11,299 nucleotides of DNA from Clostridiaceae bacterium. Lineage in GTDB: Bacteria > Bacillota > Clostridia > Oscillospirales > Acutalibacteraceae. Positions 6,966 to 11,299 of the stretch are shown here, in pieces. Where the stretch lies: contig JAEDIL010000058.1 in NCBI GenBank assembly GCA_016292455.1, positions 1 to 11,299 of the forward strand. Direction: 5' to 3'. A program made the translations under genes and the position numbers. Each line of letters opens with the position of its first letter. The stretch's first letter is position 1. The notes below the pieces were generated by a model. The model saw only the letters and a program-made list of their open reading frames with translations, had not been told where the DNA came from and did not search any database.

Positions 6966-7079
6966 GAAAAAAGGAAAGTACTTTGAACGCACCTGCGTCT
7001 GAACGGCGTTTTGGGCGTCTGTCCTTGTTTTCTGTTGTTTTGGACAAAAAAGAATTCCTGCTTTTGGTTAAAAGTCCGG

Positions 7080-7108
7080 TTGACAAATTTAGAAAAATAG
7101 CGTATCAT
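7080..7108 (+). promoter_or_regulatory. Promoter of the SigH-like sigma factor gene
   Basis: TTGACA (7080-7085) and TATCAT (7103-7108) are spaced by exactly 17 bp. The predicted start near 7115 leaves a leader of about 25 nt with the AAAGGA RBS. It is a housekeeping-type promoter. Confidence 0.78.
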
Positions 7109-7139
7109 ATTGCCAATAGTAGGCAGAAAGGATTTTTCG

Positions 7140-7715
7140 ATGGTCGATCTTTCCTCCTTTCCGGACGGTGAATTGGTTTCTCTTTGCCGGAATGAAAACG
7201 ATGCCGGCGCGTGGAACGAGCTTTCAAAGCGGTATCTTCGCGTTGCAACTGCGGTTTCCGCCTCCTTCGGCAGCTCTCCCGTTGAGCGTGACGACCTGAC
7301 TCAGGAGGGAATCATCGGTTTTCTTGCCGCCGTCTGTTCCTACGACGAAAAAAGCCAAACTCCGTTTTCGGTCTATGCCGGCGCATGCATCAGGAACCGC
7401 ATGCTCACCGCTTTGGGTGCAGCCACAACCAAAAGGAGGATTCCTCCCTGTGCCGTTGTTCCGATTGAGGACGAAACCGGAATTGTTTCTGACGCACTTT
7501 CGCCCGAGGAAGCGCTCATTTCAAAAAATGAAGCCGCCCGCATTTCCGAGCTCATTTCTTCACAGCTTTCCGAAAGCGAAAGAGACGTTTTTTCTCTCCA
7601 CCTTCTCGGCAACAGCTACCGCGAAATCGGCGAAAAAGCGGGACTGAGCGAAAAAGCGGTTGACGGCGCACTCCAAAGGGCGCGAAGAAAGCTTCGCAAG
7701 GCTCTTAACAATTGA
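7140..7715 (+). CDS. Sigma-70 family factor, SigH (Spo0H)-like
   Basis: RNA polymerase sigma factor of 191 residues. Region 2 (about 20-95) holds DDLTQEGIIGFLAAVCSYDEK, the core-binding 2.2 and -10 recognition segment, followed by FSVYAGACIRNRM. The linker (about 96-140) has RRIPPCAVVPIEDE and the LSPEEALISKNE segment typical of the SigH group. Region 4 (about 145-188) is LSESERDVFSLHLLGNSYREI, then AVDGALQRARRKL, the -35-binding helix-turn-helix. The pattern is closest to SigH, which drives stationary phase, competence and early sporulation genes in Bacillus; here the regulon is unknown. The ATG at 7140 with AAAGGA is chosen; a TTG at 7110 in the same frame lies only just beyond the promoter -10 and has no SD. 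No anti-sigma gene is adjacent. The next gene, a zinc-ribbon protein, may be co-transcribed. Confidence 0.88.
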   Translation: MVDLSSFPDGELVSLCRNENDAGAWNELSKRYLRVATAVSASFGSSPVERDDLTQEGIIGFLAAVCSYDEKSQTPFSVYAGACIRNRMLTALGAATTKRRIPPCAVVPIEDETGIVSDALSPEEALISKNEAARISELISSQLSESERDVFSLHLLGNSYREIGEKAGLSEKAVDGALQRARRKLRKALNN

Positions 7716-7720
7716 AACAA

Positions 7721-7803
7721 CCGGAGCAATGCTTCGGAAATATGCCCGATAGCTTAAAGTAGAGCGTTGATTTCAAAGGGACGGTGCAATTCCGGCGAGG
7801 GCA
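7721..7803 (+). ncRNA. Possible structured leader before the zinc-ribbon gene
   Basis: CCGGAGC-AAT-GCTTCGG (7721-7737) is a 7-bp stem with a 3-nt loop and no U-tract. Next, TGCCC (7743-7747) pairs with GGGCA (7799-7803) to close a domain that contains possible small hairpins at 7752-7765 (GCTT/GAGC), 7767-7776 (TTGA/TCAA) and 7782-7794 (CGG/CCG). No promoter or coding frame explains this stretch. It ends 12 nt before the GAGG RBS. It matches no riboswitch class I can name; it could be a leader RNA or chance pairing. Confidence 0.3.
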
Positions 7804-7827
7804 AAATTTTTATGCGAGGTAATCATC

Positions 7828-8112
7828 ATGTACCAGGACAAAACAATCGTATGCAAAGAGTGCGGTAAGGAATTCGTTTTCACCGCCGGTGAACAGGAAT
7901 TCTACGCAGAAAAAGGCTTTCAGAACGAGCCTCAGCGCTGCAAGGAATGCCGCAACGCCCGCAAGAACGCTGCCAAGCCCGAACGTGAAATGTTCACCGC
8001 AACCTGCGCAAGCTGCGGCGGAGAAGCAAAGGTTCCCTTTAAGCCCACCGAAGGCAGAGACGTTTATTGCAGCGAGTGCTTTGCAAAAATGAAGGAAGCA
8101 GACGCTGAATAA
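7828..8112 (+). CDS. Small two-module zinc-ribbon protein (treble-clef, zf-trcl type)
   Basis: A 94-residue cytoplasmic protein with four CxxC pairs. Module 1 uses C9/C12 and C38/C41 and reads VCKECGKEFVFTAGEQEFY, then RCKECRNARK; this is the probable zinc-ribbon/treble-clef family widespread in Firmicutes. Module 2 uses C60/C63 and C81/C84 in ATCASCGGEAKVPFKPTEGR, then VYCSECF, like the CxxC modules found in translation- or nucleic-acid-linked small proteins. The RBS GAGG (7816-7819) is 8 nt before the ATG. It lies 112 nt after the sigma factor gene with no clear terminator between. The biochemical role is not known; nucleic-acid binding is a guess. A 196-codon open frame on the other strand is a shadow. 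Confidence 0.88.
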   Translation: MYQDKTIVCKECGKEFVFTAGEQEFYAEKGFQNEPQRCKECRNARKNAAKPEREMFTATCASCGGEAKVPFKPTEGRDVYCSECFAKMKEADAE

Positions 8113-8126
8113 TTTTTGCTGAAAAC

Positions 8127-8191
8127 AGAAGCGGTTTCGGCGGAAAGGACCACCGTGTTTTTCGGTGAGCTTTTCCGACGAAGCCGCTTCT
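8127..8191 (+). repeat. 65-nt near-perfect inverted repeat (29-bp arms)
   Basis: The arms begin AGAAGCGGTTTCG and end CGAAGCCGCTTCT, with a 7-nt TGTTTTT loop. Of 29 opposed positions, 24 are Watson-Crick, 2 are G-T and 3 are mismatches, with no bulges. It starts 14 nt after the zinc-ribbon stop and ends 30 nt before the methyltransferase ATG. A U-rich stretch (TTTTTATT, 8200-8207) follows 8 nt after the stem, too far for a classical terminator. It could be an attenuator, an RNA-processing site or a small repeat element. Confidence 0.75.
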
Positions 8192-8221
8192 CTCTGTTCA
8201 TTTTTATTCGGAGTGGTGTTC

Positions 8222-9376
8222 ATGAATTCGGTAATTACCAAAGATATTTCAGCTCTTTCGGACAAGATAATCAAGCTCGTTTTCAGTGAAAAGAAAAAAC
8301 CGGACTCTGAGTTTTCCAAGGTGAGTGTAAAGCCTTTTTCCTCAAAGAACGGCGTCAAATGGCAGCTTGAACAGTTCAGAGACGCGCAGGTGTTCCACAA
8401 AAATCTCAGCTTTGAGCAGTTCCTCTCATGGGTTGAGGAAACGGGCGAAAAAAACTTTCGTCAGGCTGTTCTCACTGCGCAGGGAACAAGCATTCATTAC
8501 ACAATTTTTCCCGACAAAACAAAACGCAGGGAAAGCGCCAACACTCTCAGAACGCAGAAAAGCGGACACAACCGCGAAAAAGCCTATCTCCTGCGCGAGG
8601 GAGAAAACATTCCGGCGCTCGTTGACCTCGGTGTTTTTTCAAAGGATTTTAAAATAATCAGGAGCAAATATGACAAATACAAGCAGATTAACCGCTTCGT
8701 TGAGCTTATTGACGACTGCTTTTCAAAAAGCAGCCTTGACGAAATAACAATTCTCGACTTCGGCTGCGGCAAGTCATATCTGACATTCATTGTCTACTAC
8801 TATTTCACAAAAATCAGGAATATCAGGGCTCATGTGGTCGGTTTTGATTTAAAAAAGGACGTTGTTGAAAACTGCAACTCAATTGCAAAAAGATACGGCT
8901 ACACAGACCTTGAATTCTTTGTCAACGACGTGACAAGCGACCGCGTTTTCAGCGGAAAAGCCGACATGATAATCACGCTCCACGCCTGCGACAAGGCAAC
9001 GGACTACGCGCTCTTCTATGCAATTGAAAACAAAATCAAAAACATCTTTTCTGTCCCCTGCTGCCAGCATGAAATCAACTCGCAGATTAGAAAAGGCGGA
9101 GATTTTGACATTCTGCTTTCCCACGGACTTATCAGAGAGCGTTTCTGCGCGCTTCTGACAGATTCACTCCGGGCGGAAATTCTCCGTCGCTTCGGCTATG
9201 AAACCGATGTGATTGAATTCGTTGACTTTGAGCATTCGCCGAAGAACCTTATGCTGCGCTGTGAACTGAAAAAAGAAAAAATGCCTGAGCTTTCCGATCT
9301 TTCGGCGCTTTGCGAAAAATACGGAACAGCTCAGACATTACTGAGACTTTCAAAAGATTTTATTGAGAAAAAATAG
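8222..9376 (+). CDS. Class I SAM-dependent methyltransferase (Methyltransf_32-like)
   Basis: A 384-residue predicted methyltransferase of unknown substrate. The first 170 residues form a family-specific N-terminal region including KNGVKWQLEQFRDAQVFHKN and KRRESANTLRTQKSGHNREK, then the KYDKYKQINRFVELID segment. The Rossmann domain starts near 175 with motif I ILDFGCGKSYLTF (177-189). The acidic end of strand 2 is VVGFDLKKDVVENC, and the post-motif II signature TLHACDKATDYAL lies at 252-264. VPCCQHE (278-284) and SPKNLMLR (339-346) are hallmarks shared with the METTL25/GSTCD-type domain. ATG 8222 with GGAG (8210-8213) is preferred over an upstream GTG at 8165, which lies inside the hairpin. 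RNA or protein could be the substrate; the sequence does not decide. Its stop lies 2 bp from that of the convergent queT. Confidence 0.85.
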   Translation: MNSVITKDISALSDKIIKLVFSEKKKPDSEFSKVSVKPFSSKNGVKWQLEQFRDAQVFHKNLSFEQFLSWVEETGEKNFRQAVLTAQGTSIHYTIFPDKTKRRESANTLRTQKSGHNREKAYLLREGENIPALVDLGVFSKDFKIIRSKYDKYKQINRFVELIDDCFSKSSLDEITILDFGCGKSYLTFIVYYYFTKIRNIRAHVVGFDLKKDVVENCNSIAKRYGYTDLEFFVNDVTSDRVFSGKADMIITLHACDKATDYALFYAIENKIKNIFSVPCCQHEINSQIRKGGDFDILLSHGLIRERFCALLTDSLRAEILRRFGYETDVIEFVDFEHSPKNLMLRCELKKEKMPELSDLSALCEKYGTAQTLLRLSKDFIEKK

Positions 9377-9378
9377 CT

Positions 9379-9921
9379 TTATTTCAGATCAAAGTACGGC
9401 ACGCGGCCGGAGAGTTTTTTCAATGCGAAAAAGAGCGCCGTTCCGGCTGTGAGCATGACCGCAAGTTCACCGAGGGCAACAAAGCCTCCCTGAGTCAGAA
9501 AGCTTCCGAAATGGAACGGCCCGTCAATGAAAAACACTTCAATTTCCGCTCCGATGATTATGCCGTTAAAAACCGCCGGCATCAAAAAAGAGAGAACCGG
9601 AAAGCCTTTGACGCGTACTTTGCTGAGCAAACGCATTGAGACAGCCGCAAGCAGCGTTGCAAGCGAACCGAAAATCATATCCACCGGAAGGGCCGACATA
9701 AAAAGAAAATTCGCCGCAAAACAGCCGAGCGTAATGCCGGGTACCGCCGCCGGAGTGAACAGGCAGAGAACCATCAGCGCTTCGGAAAGCCGGTACTGGA
9801 CAGCCATTGACGCAGTTCCGGGAAGAACGAGCTGTTGAGCGAGCGTGAGCGCGGCATACATTGCCGCAAAGAGCGCCGCCTGCACAAGAAGCAGGGGTGC
9901 TTTTTTGTTTTTTGTGTTCAT
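9379..9921 (-). CDS. queT: Queuosine precursor transporter QueT
   Basis: A 180-residue integral membrane protein of the QueT family, an ECF-type substrate-binding component that imports a queuosine precursor such as preQ1 for tRNA wobble modification. Hydrophobic segments fall near 10-33, 46-60, 62-78, 82-98, 107-125 and 145-168. Family-typical stretches are VQYRLSEALMVLCLFTPAAV (41-60), FGSLATLLAA (84-93), FNGIIIGAEIE (118-128) and GELAV (151-155). The ATG at 9921 has GGAG 9 nt upstream; the frame runs open further upstream, but that part is the structured leader. No ECF ATPase or transmembrane genes are adjacent, so a shared energising module elsewhere is inferred. The promoter and a probable preQ1 riboswitch lie directly upstream. 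Confidence 0.93.
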   Translation of the reverse strand: MNTKNKKAPLLLVQAALFAAMYAALTLAQQLVLPGTASMAVQYRLSEALMVLCLFTPAAVPGITLGCFAANFLFMSALPVDMIFGSLATLLAAVSMRLLSKVRVKGFPVLSFLMPAVFNGIIIGAEIEVFFIDGPFHFGSFLTQGGFVALGELAVMLTAGTALFFALKKLSGRVPYFDLK

Positions 9922-9930
9922 TTTCAATTG

Positions 9931-10007
9931 CTCCTTTAGTTTTGATTTAGAGAAACCGTTTTTCTCACCTTGGTTTCTCAAGTCAGGAAGGTCTCGAACT
10001 GACTGAG
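9931..10007 (-). promoter_or_regulatory. Probable preQ1 riboswitch in the queT leader (class unresolved)
   Basis: On the minus strand hairpin 1 is CTCAGTCAG/CTGACTTGAG (9999-10007 with 9977-9986, one bulged T) around the 12-nt loop TTCGAGACCTTC. Hairpin 2 is GAGAAACC/GGTTTCTC (9972-9979 with 9950-9957) with a 14-nt loop; the two helices share the GAG at 9977-9979, so only one can use it. ACCTT in loop 1 (9988-9992) is complementary to AAGGT in loop 2 (9967-9971), a pseudoknot or kissing pair, and the same CCTT could instead pair with the Shine-Dalgarno AAAGGAG (9931-9937). A tail TCAAAACTAAAGGAG resembles the A-rich tail of preQ1-I. queT genes are classic targets of preQ1 riboswitches, and class III is known from Ruminococcaceae. 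The class is not settled. Confidence 0.6.
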
Positions 10008-10010
10008 CGT

Positions 10011-10039
10011 ATTGTAACACGGAACTGTACCTTCGTCAA
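10011..10039 (-). promoter_or_regulatory. queT promoter
   Basis: On the minus strand TTGACG (10034-10039) and TACAAT (10011-10016) are spaced by exactly 17 bp. The start near 10004 falls at the beginning of the leader's first hairpin. Confidence 0.78.
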
Positions 10040-10072
10040 GAATCAAAGTCCTGTTTTCATTCAAAAATTGTT

Positions 10073-10089
10073 AATATAACCGTTATATT
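10073..10089. repeat. Perfect 17-bp inverted repeat, possible operator
   Basis: AATATAAC-C-GTTATATT is a perfect palindrome with 8-bp arms and one central base. It lies between the divergent queT and hydrolase promoters, about 55 bp upstream of the predicted hydrolase start site. Its size suits a dimeric regulator, but AT-richness makes chance possible. Confidence 0.45.
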
Positions 10090-10101
10090 TCCAATCAAGA
10101 G

Positions 10102-10129
10102 TTAACATCCTGTTAACATACTATATAAT
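10102..10129 (+). promoter_or_regulatory. Hydrolase promoter overlapped by TTAACA direct repeats
   Basis: TTAACA (10102-10107) as -35 and TATAAT (10124-10129) as -10 are 16 bp apart. A second TTAACA at 10113-10118 sits exactly 11 bp after the first, within GTTAACATcCT/GTTAACATaCT. TTAACA repeats at this period resemble PhoP-type boxes of Firmicutes. Here they overlap the core promoter, which would fit repression or a modified promoter better than classical activation. Confidence 0.65.
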
Positions 10130-10190
10130 AAACCCAAGTTCATAAGCACTGACTTTCTGTCTTAACAAAAACTATGATTGGAGAACCGCC

Positions 10191-11231
10191 ATGAACCTTT
10201 TTGACGCACTCAGGATTTACATGAAAAAAGCAGTTGCCCTTCTCATCTCAATCGGCATTTCGCTCGGTCTGCTTTCGTCCTTTGCAGCGGATACCGACCT
10301 TTCCTTCAAATCGCTCGTTGCGCGCGAGAGTATCCGGACGCTGATGCACACCATCGACCCCAAGGGCGGAGGAACGCTCTTCAAAAGCATTGCGGGAACA
10401 ATTACAACCACGCCGAGCGTATATGTGCCGTCGAGCGGATATACCTATGAAAAACAAGAGCTTGAAAACTGCACTCTTGAAATAATCACCAAAAAAGACA
10501 GTGACAATGCCGACAAGGTGATTTATCAGATTCACGGCGGCGCATTTATTTTCGGTATGCAGGACCTTTACCGCTGGCAGGCAGAAACCTGGTCGGAAAA
10601 CTGCGGCGGGGCAACAGTTGTTATGATTGACTACCGCCTTGCTCCGGAAACGGTGTTCCCCGGTGCGCTGGACGACGTTATTGACGGTTGGGAATGGATA
10701 AACTCAAACGGCTACTCCCCTGAAAATGTTGTTGTTACCGGCGACAGCGCAGGAGGAAACCTCACGCTGGGACTTATTCTTTCACTGAGAAACGAGGGTA
10801 GGCCTCTTCCGGCAGCAGCCGTCACAATGTCTCCCTGGTGCGACCTTGCCGCCGAGGGTGAATCTTACACAACAAACATTTACAAAGACCCGATGTTCGG
10901 AATCAAGGAAGGCAAGGAGGTTGAAATTGAAATCACCGGTCTTGCAAGTCTTTACGCCGCCGACACCGACCTTCACGATCCGTTGCTTTCCCCTGCTTAT
11001 TCGGAGTTTTACGGCTTTTGTCCGACACTCATTCAAGTTGGCACCTACGAGGTGCTTAACAGCGATTCGGTAACCGTAAGCGAAAAGATGAGGAACGCCG
11101 GTGTTGACGTAACACTGACCGAATACAACGGAATGTGGCACGTTTTTCAACTGTTTGGTGACATGCTTCCCGAAGGCGAAGCGGCATGGAACGAAGCGTT
11201 TGCCTTTGCAAACAGCTACCTTTATAACTGA
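10191..11231 (+). CDS. Exported alpha/beta hydrolase, HSL-type esterase/lipase
   Basis: A predicted secreted carboxylesterase of 346 residues. A signal peptide is present, MKKAVALLISIGISLGLLSS, with cleavage likely near SFAA. The catalytic fold is of the hormone-sensitive-lipase group (Abhydrolase_3): HGGAF oxyanion hole (115-119), IDYRLAPE (146-153), nucleophile S186 in GDSAGG (184-189) and H317 in GMWHVF. The acid position aligns with E287 in QVGTYEVL rather than the usual Asp. The substrate is unknown. Two starts are plausible: ATG 10191 with GGAG 7 nt upstream (chosen), or ATG 10221 with AGGA 5 nt upstream, which would begin exactly at the signal peptide. It is divergent from queT and has its own promoter; no partner gene is seen before the window ends. 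Confidence 0.88.
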   Translation: MNLFDALRIYMKKAVALLISIGISLGLLSSFAADTDLSFKSLVARESIRTLMHTIDPKGGGTLFKSIAGTITTTPSVYVPSSGYTYEKQELENCTLEIITKKDSDNADKVIYQIHGGAFIFGMQDLYRWQAETWSENCGGATVVMIDYRLAPETVFPGALDDVIDGWEWINSNGYSPENVVVTGDSAGGNLTLGLILSLRNEGRPLPAAAVTMSPWCDLAAEGESYTTNIYKDPMFGIKEGKEVEIEITGLASLYAADTDLHDPLLSPAYSEFYGFCPTLIQVGTYEVLNSDSVTVSEKMRNAGVDVTLTEYNGMWHVFQLFGDMLPEGEAAWNEAFAFANSYLYN

Positions 11232-11299
11232 ATCTTGGGGCTGCCGCATTTAGCGCAGGACAAAAAGAAAAATGCTGAAATGCAAAATTGTATGGTTGC

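Noticed and set aside
6966..7079. TGTCC/GGACA hairpin after mnmA as a terminator
   Set aside because: Only 5 bp with a 16-nt loop, and the homopolymer after it is A on the coding strand. Not convincing in either direction.
7110..7139. TTG start 30 nt upstream for the sigma factor
   Set aside because: It lies at the predicted transcription start just after the -10 and lacks an SD; ATG 7140 has AAAGGA.
7735..7812. Cobalamin- or THF-type riboswitch before the zinc-ribbon gene
   Set aside because: GACGGTGCAATTCCGGCG resembles part of a B12 core, but the rest of the conserved core is absent and there is too little room.
7810..8400. 196-codon minus-strand open frame opposite the zinc-ribbon gene
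   Set aside because: It mirrors a strongly recognisable zinc-ribbon protein and part of the methyltransferase on the plus strand, has no RBS, and its protein is Phe/Cys-rich without a family pattern.
9922..10020. N-terminal extension of QueT from 10020
   Set aside because: The 33 extra residues are charged and unlike the family. This stretch is the structured leader, and ATG 9921 has a good SD.
11246..11283. GCATTTAGC/GCTGAAATGC inverted repeat as terminator of the esterase gene
   Set aside because: The loop is about 19 nt, one base is bulged and no T-run follows within the window; the real 3' end may lie beyond it.

Overview
The window looks like chromosomal DNA of a low-to-mid GC, Gram-positive anaerobe of the class Clostridia, probably an Oscillospirales/Ruminococcaceae-type gut bacterium. 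This rests on gene content: a greA-lysS pair, an enterococcal-type VanR/VanS two-component system, a SigH-like sigma factor, the Clostridia-type treble-clef zinc-ribbon protein, and a QueT transporter with a structured leader. Strong AGGAG-type ribosome binding sites and TTGACA/TATAAT promoters agree. The taxonomic call is inference; there is no rRNA or marker set in the window. No IS element, CRISPR array, tRNA or phage gene was seen.

Layout, left to right. (1) Minus strand, 1-2117: greA followed by lysS (cut by the window edge), read from one good promoter. (2) Minus strand, 2156-3020: a secreted or membrane-anchored protein with an Ig-like domain, a low-complexity linker and a C-terminal Ada-like Cys cluster, with its own promoter. 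(3) Plus strand, 3227-5843: vanR, vanS and a decayed vanY-like D,D-carboxypeptidase gene. Matching 11-bp-phased boxes lie in front of vanR and in front of the vanY remnant. (4) Plus strand, 5826-6965: mnmA (tRNA 2-thiouridylase), whose promoter sits in the 3' end of the vanY remnant. (5) Plus strand, 7080-9376: a SigH-like sigma factor, a 94-residue zinc-ribbon protein behind a possibly folded leader, a 65-nt near-perfect hairpin, and a class I SAM methyltransferase of unknown substrate. (6) Minus strand, 9379-10039: queT, a queuosine-precursor uptake protein, behind a leader with two stem-loops whose loops are complementary. It is very likely a preQ1 riboswitch, class not resolved. (7) Plus strand, 10073-11231: a secreted HSL-family alpha/beta hydrolase with a promoter rich in repeats.

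How the parts fit. greA/lysS, mnmA and queT are translation/transcription housekeeping; mnmA and queT both serve the tRNA wobble position 34. vanRS is the most informative accessory piece. Regulator and sensor look intact and probably autoregulate, but the only linked cell-wall effector, vanY, has lost its N-terminal half and reading frame, and no D-Ala-D-Ser/Lac ligase is present. The system is therefore an orphan or remodelled envelope-sensing pair rather than a complete glycopeptide-resistance cluster. The strongest unexplained signals are regulatory: the VanR box arrays, the terminator overlapping the vanY start site, the SD-covering hairpin before vanS, the 65-nt hairpin at 8127-8191, the leader before the zinc-ribbon gene, and the kissing-loop leader of queT. 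I see no convincing wholly new multi-gene system.
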